A DNA stretch of 64,000 nt from Enterobacter sp. R4-368 (GTDB lineage Bacteria > Pseudomonadota > Gammaproteobacteria > Enterobacterales > Enterobacteriaceae), in assembly GCF_000410515.1 (NCBI RefSeq), contig NC_021500.1, forward strand, positions 4,340,001-4,404,000, written 5' to 3'. A program made the translations under genes and the position numbers. Every line of letters begins with the position of its first letter. The first letter of the stretch is position 1. This document shows positions 28,616 to 37,956 of this stretch, in pieces. A model generated the notes under the pieces. The model was not told the origin of the DNA and did no database searches. It was given only the letters and a program-made list of their open reading frames with translations.

Positions 28616-31543
28616 GTGACGACTTCCCTCTATGTTAAAACCCCGACCGTCGTGGTGCTGAATAACCGTGGCCTGGCGGTGCGTGACATCGTTTATCACC
28701 GCCATCCGGAAACGCCGGACACCACCGACGAGCGCATCACCCGCCATCAGTTTGATGCGCGCGGTTTGCCGTCACAGAGCGCCGACCCGCGTCTGTATGC
28801 CGCCGGGCGGGCGAATTTCAGTTATCTCACCGACCTGGACGGCGCACCGCTGCGCACGCAAAGTGCCGATGCCGGAACCACGATTGCCCTGAATGACGCC
28901 TCCGGGCGGGCGTTTTTGCAGGTCAGCAATATTGGTTCAGAGAATGACCGCACCGCCGCCGTTACCCGCACTTTTCAGTATGAAGAGGCAGACCTGCCGG
29001 GGCGGTTGCTCGGCATTACCGAGCAGGTTGCCGGTGGCAGCGCGCGCGTCACGGAGCGGTTTGTCCGGGGCGGTCATTCCGCAGATGAACAGAGCCACAA
29101 CCTTGCCGGCCAGCTTGTCAGCCACTACGACCCGGCAGGCCTGCTTTCCACGACCAGCCTTTCCCTGAACGGTGTGCCGCTTGCCGTTACCCGCCAGCTG
29201 CTGCCGGACGATGCCGAAGCAGACTGGCAGGGTGCGGATGCTTCCGTGTGGAACGACCTGCTGGCGGGCGAAACCCACACCACAACCAGCACGGTGGACG
29301 CCGCCGGGAATGTACTCACCACCACCGATGCGAAAGGTAATATCCAGCGCGTGGCCTATGATGTTGCGGGGCTGCTGAAGGGAAGCTGGCTGACGGTGAA
29401 TGGCGGTTCAGAGCAGACTATTGTGAAATCCCTGACCTGGTCCGCCGCCGGGCAGAAGCTGCGCGAGGAGCACGGCAACGGCGTGGTGACAACATACAGT
29501 TATGAAGCCGAAACCCAACGTCTGGTCGGTATCAAAACTGAACGTTCGACGAATGCAAAAGTACTGCAGGATTTGCGCTACGAGTATGACCCGGTGGGCA
29601 ATGTGCTGGTGATTACTAATGATGCCGAGGAGACCCGTTTCTGGCGCAATCAGGAAGTCGTTCCCGAAAATCACTACGCCTACGACAGCCTGTACCAGCT
29701 GGTCAGTGCCAGCGGGCGTGAAATGGCCAGTGCGGTACAGCAGAGCAGCAACCTTCCGGCGTATTCCTCTTTTGATGACGCCACGTACACAAACTACACC
29801 CGCACTTACACCTACGATAACGCCGGTAATCTGACGAAAATTCAGCACAGCGCGCCCGCATCCGGCAATAACTACACGACATCAGTTACAGTCAGCGACC
29901 GCAGTAACCGCGCAGTACTCAGCACACTCACCGAAAACCCGGCGGATGTGGAGGCGCTGTTCACTGCCGGTGGTCAGCAGAAAGAGCTTTTACCGGGGCA
30001 GAGCCTGCTGTGGACGGCGCGTCAGGAACTGCAAAAAGTCACGCCCGTCACCCGTAGTGGTGCAGCGGACGACAGCGAACGTTACCGCTACGACGCCAGC
30101 AGCCAGCGCATCGTCAAAATCACCGCGCAGCTGACCGGCAACAGCACGCAGACCAGACGGGTGGTTTACCTGCCGGGTCTGGAGCTGCGCAGCAGCGCAG
30201 CCGAAGAATTACAGGTGATAACCGTCGGCGTGGCCGGACGCGCGCAGGTGCGGGTGCTGCACTGGGAAAGCGGGCAGCCTGAAGGCATCAGCAATGACCA
30301 GATTCGCTACAGCTACGACAACCTGACCGGCAGCAGCAGTCTGGAAGTGGACAGCAGTGGTGAGCTTATCAGCCAGGAGGAGTATTACCCGTTTGGCGGT
30401 ACGGCGCTGTTTGCCGCGCGCAGCCAGCTGGAGGCGGATTACAAAACGATTCGTTATTCCGGCAAGGAGCAGGACGCCACCGGGCTTTATTACTACGGCT
30501 ACCGCTATTATCAGCCGTGGGCGGGACGGTGGCTCTCGGCAGATCCGGCGGGGACGGTGGACGGGCTGAACCTGTTCCAGATGGTGCGCAATAACCCTGC
30601 CAGTCAACGCGATGACAACGGGCTCATTGCGACCGGAAACGCCGCCAGAAGGCAGGTAGCGATGGAGTTCATTGCCTCTCAACACATGGCTGCGATAGAA
30701 GTCGTCTCGGAACTGCATGAAGCTATTATTAGCTTCAGAGAGGCGGGTGTTTATACCATTGACGCTCTTAATAGCGGAGCCGCAGCGAAAGGCCATAACA
30801 TTCTCGAGAAAACTATCAAGACTCGCTCGCTGGAAGCGGCATATGGTGAAAAGGCGGATGAGATCCGCGATATTGCCACAGAGGCCGGATTAATTGGTCT
30901 GGTGGGAAACTGGAAAGGTAAGGGCAACGCGATTAGCGGTGTCTGGGTACACAATGTTAAGGCAGGGGTGGATGAGCCTTTTCCTTTATCGCTAACGAGT
31001 TCAGAGGATCTGCATGCTTTTAATCTTGCCCGCAGTAAAGGAGATATTGTTCCCTATACCGGGGATTACGATATGCATGACATCATCTTAAAACGTACCC
31101 GCAGGCCGCCTGGTGTCGGTAGTGCCGAAGAGAAGCAAATTATCAACAGTATCAACCGATATATTTCGATCCTCGATCCCGCTCGCCCTTACGAAAAAAT
31201 TCATATGAATCCTGTGCGTCACGGGGCACAGAATAATTTCGTTCCCTATATGTGGCAGCAAGAGTTTGAGGATGTTGCGGAACATGGGGGCTATATTCGT
31301 GATGTCGCTATGCCGGGTCCCTTCCCGGTGGCGATTGTTAAAGATGGTGAATGGACTATAGCGGAAGATGAAGATGAGTGGCGGGGCTTTTTCCGTGAGA
31401 ATCTTATCTCACAGCCGCGACACTGGAACAAAATGCCCCGTTTCGGATCCGGGGATTGGGGATTAATCAAAGTGAATAAACGCTATGTCATCACCCCACA
31501 GCATCAGCGGCAATTAAGCTTAAGGAGAGCGACCATTCTTTAA
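28616..31543 (+). CDS. TccC-type Tc toxin C subunit (Rhs core) with ExoY/edema-factor-like tip
   Basis: It starts at GTG 28616 with CGGAG six bases upstream and is 975 residues. Residues 1-670 are the TccC Rhs cage with YD repeats (TDAKGNIQRVAYDVAGLLKG, LREEHGNGVVTTYSYE, YYYGYRYYQPWAGRWLSADP), very close to Photorhabdus and Yersinia TccC. The self-cleavage aspartates are D643 (SADPAG) and D666 (RDDNGL), with release expected after L670. The variable tip (671-975) has K725-G-H-N-I-L-E-K732, the lysine spacing of anthrax edema factor and ExoY. It also has D817-Y-D819 and H869-GAQNN, in the order of the cyclase metal and base motifs. I infer a nucleotidyl-cyclase-like toxin. No TcA or TcB gene is in the window, so assembly partners must lie elsewhere. 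It occupies the fepE position between convergent entF and fepC. Confidence 0.85.
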   Translation: MTTSLYVKTPTVVVLNNRGLAVRDIVYHRHPETPDTTDERITRHQFDARGLPSQSADPRLYAAGRANFSYLTDLDGAPLRTQSADAGTTIALNDASGRAFLQVSNIGSENDRTAAVTRTFQYEEADLPGRLLGITEQVAGGSARVTERFVRGGHSADEQSHNLAGQLVSHYDPAGLLSTTSLSLNGVPLAVTRQLLPDDAEADWQGADASVWNDLLAGETHTTTSTVDAAGNVLTTTDAKGNIQRVAYDVAGLLKGSWLTVNGGSEQTIVKSLTWSAAGQKLREEHGNGVVTTYSYEAETQRLVGIKTERSTNAKVLQDLRYEYDPVGNVLVITNDAEETRFWRNQEVVPENHYAYDSLYQLVSASGREMASAVQQSSNLPAYSSFDDATYTNYTRTYTYDNAGNLTKIQHSAPASGNNYTTSVTVSDRSNRAVLSTLTENPADVEALFTAGGQQKELLPGQSLLWTARQELQKVTPVTRSGAADDSERYRYDASSQRIVKITAQLTGNSTQTRRVVYLPGLELRSSAAEELQVITVGVAGRAQVRVLHWESGQPEGISNDQIRYSYDNLTGSSSLEVDSSGELISQEEYYPFGGTALFAARSQLEADYKTIRYSGKEQDATGLYYYGYRYYQPWAGRWLSADPAGTVDGLNLFQMVRNNPASQRDDNGLIATGNAARRQVAMEFIASQHMAAIEVVSELHEAIISFREAGVYTIDALNSGAAAKGHNILEKTIKTRSLEAAYGEKADEIRDIATEAGLIGLVGNWKGKGNAISGVWVHNVKAGVDEPFPLSLTSSEDLHAFNLARSKGDIVPYTGDYDMHDIILKRTRRPPGVGSAEEKQIINSINRYISILDPARPYEKIHMNPVRHGAQNNFVPYMWQQEFEDVAEHGGYIRDVAMPGPFPVAIVKDGEWTIAEDEDEWRGFFRENLISQPRHWNKMPRFGSGDWGLIKVNKRYVITPQHQRQLSLRRATIL
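30545..30565 (+). repeat. 21-bp direct repeat, copy in the intact tccC core
   Basis: This encodes part of the DPAGTVDG junction of the Rhs core. An identical 21-mer occurs at 31721-31741 at the matching position of the displaced tip. Equal sequence at both core-tip junctions can support recombination between them. Confidence 0.8.
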
Positions 31544-31565
31544 TTCAGCAAATAAATGGCACTGT

Positions 31566-31593
31566 CGCATACCCCGTCCCGGCAGGGTATGCG
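31566..31593 (+). repeat. Inverted repeat after tccC
   Basis: CGCATACCC and GGGTATGCG flank a ten-base loop about 20 bp past the stop codon. It could be a transcription terminator but lacks a T tract. Confidence 0.4.
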
Positions 31594-31693
31594 CGACTGG
31601 ATCGTCGATTGTCATGCAGCGCCGTTGTCAGCGTATTGCTCTGCTCCCGGCCCAACGCATCCCACAAGGCCGTGTAATTGAACTGCAAGTATA

Positions 31694-32626
31694 TGGGCAG
31701 GAAGATGGCTGAGCGCTGACCCGGCGGGGACGGTGGACGGGATAAACATCTATCAGATGGTTAATAACAATCCCATTGTATTAAGCGATGATTCAGGTCT
31801 GTTCTCATTTAAATGGTGGGGTATTTCTCCAGAGAAACGGGCGAATTTAAGTTACCAGAGAATGGCGGAAGGCGAATTATGGAGTGGGTTCAGTGATTAT
31901 GCATCCTTTCTGCAACGAGCAAAACAGAATTTAAAAGATATAAAATCAGCCAATAAGATTTTATCACCTGAAGCAGCTGGCTTTATTAATCGGTTTCAGA
32001 GAATAGATTTTAATTTGGTTCACTTTTCTAATGCAGATTTATCTAAAGGTGTTTTTTATTCAAGAGTCGAATTGGAAAAGAAAAAAATAATTTTTAATGA
32101 ATTGAATAGCACGCCGGTAGATATTTCACAATTAAAAACGGACGACTTTTCCTTTTTTTCACTGGAAGTCGTAGGGGCGAAAGGTAAGTTAACCAGTGCG
32201 CTGGGGGGTAATAAATATGAAATTCCACTACGTGAAACCGTGAATTATAAATATATGAATTATGCACATGTCGCCATTAACGATACCTTACTGTTTGATG
32301 TCCGCCATAAAAAAACGGGGCTGGAAAGGCAACTCGCTCTACTGAAGAATAAGTCAGATATAAATTTTTTAAATCGGAAAAAAATAGCGAAAGCGGCTAA
32401 TCAAACCGTTTTTGATATTAAAGATCTTAAAGAGGGCCTGGCTTACAGAATAGTCAATAGTGCGAAAAATTTATACGCAGAGGGGCAGAAAAAAAGATTG
32501 AGCGCCAGAACACCGCAGGAGTTTGATCTCGTGCTTTCGGTCATGTACCGGCCTCAGGTGCTGGTGCCCAAAAAATTTGTCAGTAAACACGTTCAGAGAA
32601 CGATGACGCAAAATGCGGGGGCTTAG
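31694..32626 (+). pseudogene. Displaced second TccC C-terminal tip (orphan toxin domain)
   Basis: The frame WAGRWLSADPAGTVDGINIY, then QMVNNNPIVLSDDSGL, reproduces the end of the TccC core. It is followed by about 270 residues unlike the first tip, ending at 32626. No core precedes it: homology stops near 31694, and the first possible start (GTG 31733) lies inside the junction. Both core aspartates are present. The tip is distinctly AT-rich, Lys-rich (KIIFNELNS, KLTSALGGNKYEIPL) and open to its stop, so the sequence has not decayed. I do not recognise its activity. It looks like a spare tip that could be joined to the core by recombination, as seen for Rhs orphan tips. Confidence 0.75.
31721..31741 (+). 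repeat. 21-bp direct repeat, copy at the displaced tip
   Basis: Identical to 30545-30565; both encode the same residues of the core-tip junction in the same frame. The copies lie 1176 bp apart, so exchange between them would delete the first tip and fuse the second to the core in frame. Confidence 0.8.
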
Positions 32627-32664
32627 CGGTAATACCGATCTTATGTAAATAACACCCGATGTGA

Positions 32665-33465
32665 TTACCGCCCGCAACGCCCGAGCGGCACCACCAGCGG
32701 GGTATGGGCGATGGGATCGTCAATGATCATGCAGTGCATGCCATACACCGCCTCAATCAGCTCAGCGGTCACAATCTCTTTTGGCGCGCCCTGCGCCACA
32801 ATTTTGCCGTCGCGCAGCGCAATCAGATGCGTGGCGTAGCGGCAAGCCTGGTTCAAATCATGCAGCACTGCCGCCAGCGTGTAGCCCTGCTCGCGATTCA
32901 GCTCACTCAACAGTTCCAGCAAGTCGATCTGGTAGCTGATATCCAGCCAGGTTGTTGGCTCATCAAGCAGCATGATCGCCGTCTCTTGCGCCAGCACCAT
33001 GGCAATCCATGCGCGCTGGCGTTGCCCGCCGGAGAGCGTATCGACACTCTGCCTGGCCAGGCTTTCCACCCCGGTGGCCCGCATCGCCCGCTGCACCGCC
33101 TCGTCATCCTCTTTGCGCCAGCGGGTGAACAGCGGCTGGTGCGGATAGCGCCCGCGCGCGACCAGTTCCTGCACGGTGATATCGCCGGGTGTGGTGGCGT
33201 TTTGCGCAAGCAACCCTATGCGACGCGCCACCTCTTTGCTGGCATAGCGCTGGATCTGCTCGCCATCAAGATAAACATGGCCCTGCGCGGGCGTCATCAG
33301 GCGGCTCAGCGTGCGCAGTAAGGTGGATTTCCCGCAACCGTTAGGGCCGATAATAGCGGTGAAATGGCCGTCGGGGATCGCCACGCTTAAGTGTTCAGCC
33401 ACCACTTTTTTGCCGTAGCCAAGAGTGAGCGCTTCGCCGCGCAAACGGGCAGATAAATCGGTCAT
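32665..33465 (-). CDS. fepC: FepC, ferric enterobactin ABC transporter ATPase
   Basis: The start is at ATG 33465, overlapping the fepG stop by four bases (ATGA), giving 266 residues. Walker A is GPNGCGKSTLLRTLSRL, the signature is LSGGQRQRAWIAMVLAQ, Walker B is IMLLDEPTTWLD, and the H-loop is in AAVLHDLNQACRYA. It is near identical to E. coli FepC. It powers import of Fe-enterobactin across the inner membrane with FepDG, and is last of the fepD-fepG-fepC operon. About 40 bp separate its end from the orphan tip. Confidence 0.97.
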   Translation of the reverse strand: MTDLSARLRGEALTLGYGKKVVAEHLSVAIPDGHFTAIIGPNGCGKSTLLRTLSRLMTPAQGHVYLDGEQIQRYASKEVARRIGLLAQNATTPGDITVQELVARGRYPHQPLFTRWRKEDDEAVQRAMRATGVESLARQSVDTLSGGQRQRAWIAMVLAQETAIMLLDEPTTWLDISYQIDLLELLSELNREQGYTLAAVLHDLNQACRYATHLIALRDGKIVAQGAPKEIVTAELIEAVYGMHCMIIDDPIAHTPLVVPLGRCGR

Positions 33466-34454
33466 TTCTTGCGAGACTCCTGAATTAACAAGGCGATAAG
33501 GTAAATGCCACCGAGGCTGACGGTCACCACGCCGACCGGCAACTGATAAGGCGTAAAACCTTGCTGGGCAATCATATCCGCCAGCAACAACAACAGCGCA
33601 CCGCACAGCGCGGACTGGGTTAATCCCCAGCGTGCAGTGGCGCTGACGCGCCGGGCAATATGTGGCGCGACCAGTGCGATAAACGAAATCGGCCCCGCCA
33701 GTGCTGTTGCGGCGGCGGTGAGTGCAACGGCCACCAGCATCAGCATCAGGCGCGAACGCTCAACGCTGACACCGAGCGCACAGGCGCTGTCATCGCCCAT
33801 TTCCAGTAGCCGCATACGGCGCGCCAGCAGGGCGGCAAAAAGAAACATCACCAGCATGATCGGTGCGGAAGGGACGGTTTTCGCCCAGGTCAGGCCATTG
33901 AGCGACCCGGCGTTCCACAGCCCGGCGGAGAGCGCGGTTTCCAGCGAGGCATGCAGCAACAGCCAGGTATTAAACGCCACCAGCATCGCGCGAATGCCAA
34001 TACCGACGATGATCAAGCGGAATGTCTCAATGCCGTTGCGCCAGGCCAGTAGCCAGACCACCAGCGAAGTGAGCATACCGCCGACCATCGCCGCCAGTGC
34101 GATAGCGGCCAGATGCTGACCAAACAGCACCATCGCCACCAGCACGCCGCTCCATGCACCGGTGTTAAAACCCATCACATCCGGGCTGCCGAGTGGGTTA
34201 CGCATCAGCGACTGGAAAATCGCGCCGCTCACGCCAAGCGCTGCGCCCACCAGCAGCGCCATCAGCACGCGCGGCAAGCGCCACTCCATCACGACCCGTT
34301 GCATGGCACGCGGCGCGTCGCCGGTGAGCACGTCAAGCACCTGTGAAAATGCCAGCGTCACCGAACCGCTGCGTAAACCCCAGCTGGCTAAAAGCAACGC
34401 GGCGATAACCATAAACACGCAACTGCCGAGCAGGCGGCGGGAGGGCGCCATCAT
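33462..34454 (-). CDS. fepG: FepG, ferric enterobactin permease
   Basis: A 330-residue FecCD-type permease, the same length as E. coli FepG. The start is ATG 34454, which overlaps the fepD stop by four bases. Ten-helix pattern with GALGVSGAIFQSLMRNPLGSPDVMGFNTGA and GPISFIALVAPHIARR (the coupling region for FepC), ending LIALLIQESRKK. It forms a heterodimeric channel with FepD. Confidence 0.97.
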   Translation of the reverse strand: MMAPSRRLLGSCVFMVIAALLLASWGLRSGSVTLAFSQVLDVLTGDAPRAMQRVVMEWRLPRVLMALLVGAALGVSGAIFQSLMRNPLGSPDVMGFNTGAWSGVLVAMVLFGQHLAAIALAAMVGGMLTSLVVWLLAWRNGIETFRLIIVGIGIRAMLVAFNTWLLLHASLETALSAGLWNAGSLNGLTWAKTVPSAPIMLVMFLFAALLARRMRLLEMGDDSACALGVSVERSRLMLMLVAVALTAAATALAGPISFIALVAPHIARRVSATARWGLTQSALCGALLLLLADMIAQQGFTPYQLPVGVVTVSLGGIYLIALLIQESRKK

Positions 34455-35455
34455 AAGTTGCCTCCGCGTGCGCGGCGCACCAGCACGATCAATACCGGCG
34501 CGCCGATAAAGGCACTGACTACGGAAACCCGCAGTTCGCCCGGCACCAGCAGGCGGCCAATGATATCGGCAAACAATAACAGGGCAGGGGTGGCAATCAG
34601 TGTGACCGGCAGCGACCAGCGGTGATCCGCGCCCACCAGCCAGCGCGCCATGTGCGGCATCATCAGGCCGATAAAGGCAATCGGGCCGACAACCGCCGTC
34701 GCGCTGCCGCACAGCACCGTGATCACCACTAAACCGAGCAACTGCGTGCGCGCCACGCGGCTGCCCAGTGCCGTGGCGGTGTCGCTGCCGAGGCTCAGGC
34801 TGTTAAGCGCGCGGCTCAGCATCAACGCCATGAACGCTGCCAGCAGCACCGGGATCAGAACAATTTTTAGCGTTTGCAGGGTGCGGATATCCAGCGAACC
34901 GGCCTGCCAGAAGCGCAACTGGTCATAAACGTCGGCGTTAAGCAATGAAATACCGCTGGATAATCCTTCCAGCACCGCCGCCAGCGCTACGCCCGCCAGC
35001 GTCAGGCGAACCGGGCTGAGTTGCCCACCGCCCTGGCTGCCGGTAAAAGCGACCAGCAGCGACGCCGCCAGTGCGCCGCAAAAGGCGAGCAGTAGTTGTT
35101 CGACAGGGGAGACAGCGCCCAGCAGCGCCGCGCCGAGCACAATGGCGAAGCTGGCACCGGCGTTAACGCCGAGTAAGCCTGGATCGGCGAGCGGATTTCT
35201 CGTGAGCGTTTGCATTAACGCCCCGGCAATGCCCAGTGCGCCGCCCGCGAGTAAACCTGCCAGCGTTCGCGGCAAACGGGCATCGTTGACGATGGTGCAG
35301 TCCGCGCTCTGACAGACGCCAGTGAGGGCGTCGATGATGACCGCGGCGGGCAGAGGTTTTGCACCAATAAACAGGCTGAGTGCAATGGCGACAACCAGCA
35401 ATATCAATAACCCGGCGAGGGTAACGGGGCGCGCCGGGAAAGCAGAACACGACAT
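34451..35455 (-). CDS. fepD: FepD, ferric enterobactin permease
   Basis: The start is at ATG 35455 (GGGA seven bases upstream), giving 334 residues. A FecCD permease with GGALGIAGALMQTLTRNPLADPGLLGVNAGAS and GPIAFIGLMMPHMARWLVG, closely matching E. coli FepD. First gene of fepDGC, transcribed divergently from entS with a strong Fur box between them. Confidence 0.97.
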   Translation of the reverse strand: MSCSAFPARPVTLAGLLILLVVAIALSLFIGAKPLPAAVIIDALTGVCQSADCTIVNDARLPRTLAGLLAGGALGIAGALMQTLTRNPLADPGLLGVNAGASFAIVLGAALLGAVSPVEQLLLAFCGALAASLLVAFTGSQGGGQLSPVRLTLAGVALAAVLEGLSSGISLLNADVYDQLRFWQAGSLDIRTLQTLKIVLIPVLLAAFMALMLSRALNSLSLGSDTATALGSRVARTQLLGLVVITVLCGSATAVVGPIAFIGLMMPHMARWLVGADHRWSLPVTLIATPALLLFADIIGRLLVPGELRVSVVSAFIGAPVLIVLVRRARGGNL

Positions 35456-35471
35456 AAAACGTCCCAAATTT

Positions 35472-35490
35472 GATAATGATATTAATTATC
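35472..35490. promoter_or_regulatory. Fur box, fepD/entS divergent promoter
   Basis: GATAATGATATTAATTATC matches the 19-bp Fur consensus at 17 of 19 positions by eye, and a partial repeat (GTTATC) follows. It should control fepDGC and entS together. Confidence 0.88.
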
Positions 35491-35567
35491 GTTATCGATC
35501 TTGTTTTGGTATGTTACCATGCACAGCCTGCGAATGGACATAGAAAGTGTGTATTTAAGGCATTGGA

Positions 35568-36809
35568 ATGAAGCAACAATCCTGGCTGTTGAACCTGAGT
35601 CTGCTGCGTACGCATCCGGCTTTTCGCGCGGTATTTCTGGCGCGTTTTATCTCGATTCTCTCGCTGGGCTTGTTGGGCGTAGCGGTGCCGGTACAAATCC
35701 AGGCGATGACCCACTCCAGCTGGCAAGTTGGCCTTGCCGTTACGCTGACCGGTAGCGCCATGTTCGTCGGCCTGATGTTTGGTGGTGTTTTGGCGGATCG
35801 TTTTGAACGCAAGAAACTGATTCTGCTGGCGCGTTCCACCTGCGGCGTCGGTTTTATTGGCCTGTATTTGAATGCGTTGTTGCCGGAGCCTTCGCTGCTG
35901 GCAATTTATCTGCTCGGTTTGTGGGATGGTTTTTTCGGCGCGCTGGGCGTAACGGCGCTGCTGGCGGCGACACCTGCGTTGGTCGGGCGGGAAAACCTGA
36001 TGCACGCTGGCGCCATTACCATGCTGACGGTGCGGCTGGGTTCCGTTATTTCGCCAATGTGCGGCGGTTTGTTGCTGGCAACCGGCGGTGTGGCGTGGAA
36101 CTACGGGCTGGCGGCGGCGGGCACGTTTATCACCTTGTTGCCGTTACTGAGCCTGCCTGCATTACCGCCACCGCCACAACCGCGCGAGCACCCGCTGAAA
36201 TCGCTACTTAGCGCCCTGCAATTTTTACTGCACAACCCTTTGATTGGCGGCATCGCGCTGCTTGGTGGGTTATTGACGATGGCAAGCGCGGTGCGCGTGC
36301 TCTACCCGGCGCTGGCGATAAGCTGGAACATGTCGGCGGCAGAAATTGGCTTGCTGTATGCCGCGCTGCCGCTCGGCGCGGCCATTGGCGCGTTAACCAG
36401 CGGCAAGCTGGCGCACAGTGAGCGCCCCGGCGTGATTATGCTGCTGGCGTCCGTTGGCGCGTTTATCGCCATCGGTTTATTCAGCCTGATGCCCGTCTGG
36501 GCGCTGGGCGTGCTGTTTCTGGCGCTGTGCGGCTGGCTGACGGCGGTGAGTTCGCTGCTGCAATACACGCTGTTGCAAACGCAAACTCCGGAAGCGATGC
36601 TCGGGCGAATTAACGGTTTATGGACGGCGCAAAACGTCACGGGTGACGCCATTGGTGCCGCGCTGCTGGGCGCGATGGGGTCAATGATGACGCCCGCCGC
36701 ATCGGCGAGCATCAGCGGTTTTGTGCTGGCGATAGTGGGCGTGTTGCTGGTGGTGGTGCTTGGCGAGCTGCGGCGTTTTCGCCAGGTGCAGCCCGCCGCC
36801 GAAGCCTGA
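35568..36809 (+). CDS. entS: EntS, enterobactin exporter (MFS)
   Basis: A 413-residue major-facilitator protein with 12 predicted helices. It opens [30 protein letters not shown] and has the MFS loop [15 protein letters not shown]. EntS exports enterobactin across the inner membrane, with TolC handling the outer membrane. The stop codon directly abuts the fepB stop on the other strand (no gap). It is under the Fur box shared with fepD. Confidence 0.96.
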   Translation: MKQQSWLLNLSLLRTHPAFRAVFLARFISILSLGLLGVAVPVQIQAMTHSSWQVGLAVTLTGSAMFVGLMFGGVLADRFERKKLILLARSTCGVGFIGLYLNALLPEPSLLAIYLLGLWDGFFGALGVTALLAATPALVGRENLMHAGAITMLTVRLGSVISPMCGGLLLATGGVAWNYGLAAAGTFITLLPLLSLPALPPPPQPREHPLKSLLSALQFLLHNPLIGGIALLGGLLTMASAVRVLYPALAISWNMSAAEIGLLYAALPLGAAIGALTSGKLAHSERPGVIMLLASVGAFIAIGLFSLMPVWALGVLFLALCGWLTAVSSLLQYTLLQTQTPEAMLGRINGLWTAQNVTGDAIGAALLGAMGSMMTPAASASISGFVLAIVGVLLVVVLGELRRFRQVQPAAEA

Positions 36810-37769
36810 TTAACTAAACAGCGCCGCCAGGCGTTGTAACACGCGGGTGGCGCTGTAGTAATCAAGGCGGAAAGTTTCCGCGCCGAGTGCGTACACGCGG
36901 TGATCTTGCACCGCAGGCAGGTGCGCCAGCAGCGGGTTCTGGCTGAGCGCATCCGCGTCTTTCTGGTCGCTGGCAAACAGGAACAGCACCTCGCCATTCA
37001 GCCCGGCGGCCAGATTCTCGCCGCCTAACTGGACAATGTCATGACGTTTCCCCTGGCTCTGACTGGCGTGCAGATTCGCCGGTAACGGCGCGAGGGTAAA
37101 GCCCAGTTGCTGCATCAATTGGCCCTGCGCGGAATCTTCAGTCCACAGATTGGCGCTGTGTGCCGCCGGGGTATAGACCAGCGCGCTGACCGGCTGCGGC
37201 GGCAGTTTCATGCGTGCTTTAACGTCCGCAAGCTGTTGATTGAACTGGCTGATACGCGCCGCCGCCTCTTTTTCGTGACCGGTGATTTCACCAAGCTGCG
37301 TTAACAGCGCCTGCCAGCTTTTGTCGTCGTAGTTGATGATAAGCGTCGGGGCGATGGTTGATAGCTGATCATACAGCGGCAACGCGGAGTCGCCGCCGGT
37401 GGCGCTGATCAGGATTAAATCCGGCATTTGTGCAGCGACGGCTTCAGCGTTGGGTTCCCCAATGTAAAGCCGCGCGACATTACGCTGCCGGGCAATTTCC
37501 CCCCACTGGCGCAAAAAGCCTTGTTCGTCGGCAAAACGGTTATTTGGCGTGGTCGCGCCGCTGGCGATAACTGGCGCATCAATCGCCAGTAGCGAACCGG
37601 TGAGCGTCACGCTGGTGGAAACAATACGCAGCGGCTTAGTCGGTAGCGTGTGCGTTCCACGGCTGTCCGTGACCTGGCGAGGCCACTCTGCCGCCATCGC
37701 TGAGGTAATTCCTAAAACAAAAATTCCTAAAAACACTAAGGGCTTACAGCGCAAAAAAGAGCATCTCAC
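36810..37769 (-). CDS. fepB: FepB, periplasmic ferric enterobactin-binding protein
   Basis: I place the start at GTG 37769 (AGGA eight bases upstream), giving 319 residues against 318 in E. coli and a normal signal peptide ending [10 protein letters not shown]. Upstream in-frame ATGs (37808, 37814) would give an overlong n-region. The mature part contains [41 protein letters not shown] and [10 protein letters not shown]. It carries Fe-enterobactin from FepA to FepDG. It is divergent from entC. Confidence 0.95.
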   Translation of the reverse strand: MRCSFLRCKPLVFLGIFVLGITSAMAAEWPRQVTDSRGTHTLPTKPLRIVSTSVTLTGSLLAIDAPVIASGATTPNNRFADEQGFLRQWGEIARQRNVARLYIGEPNAEAVAAQMPDLILISATGGDSALPLYDQLSTIAPTLIINYDDKSWQALLTQLGEITGHEKEAAARISQFNQQLADVKARMKLPPQPVSALVYTPAAHSANLWTEDSAQGQLMQQLGFTLAPLPANLHASQSQGKRHDIVQLGGENLAAGLNGEVLFLFASDQKDADALSQNPLLAHLPAVQDHRVYALGAETFRLDYYSATRVLQRLAALFS

Positions 37770-37909
37770 AACGCATATCCTGTTTTTGTTGAAGTTAATG
37801 CTTCTCATTTTCATATCTGAATGAAGCAGATGCAAGCATTCGCCGCGCGAGAGAACAATCTGCTGTTGACAGAGCGGGCAATAACTTTTTATCTTACCGA
37901 CTCAAAAAC

Positions 37910-37928
37910 ACAAATGATAATCATTATT
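37910..37928. promoter_or_regulatory. Fur box, fepB/entC divergent promoter
   Basis: The half GATAATCATTATT matches the Fur consensus at 12 of 13 positions, and about 15 of 19 match over the full box. It lies between fepB and the entCEBAH operon. Confidence 0.85.
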
Positions 37929-37956
37929 AGTTAATTTATCACTGTTGGAGGATGAT

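Noticed and set aside
28700..30540. Repetitive motifs within tccC considered as a repeat array
   Set aside because: They are YD/Rhs protein repeats in a coding frame, not CRISPR or tandem DNA repeats.
31553..31690. Minus-strand reading frame (YTALWDALGREQ...) between tccC and the spare tip
   Set aside because: Short, no start signal, no clear family. It could be a relic but is not supportable.
28492..32664. Insertion-sequence or phage ends around the tccC insertion
   Set aside because: I found no transposase, integrase, target duplication or terminal inverted repeats; the mechanism of insertion is not visible.
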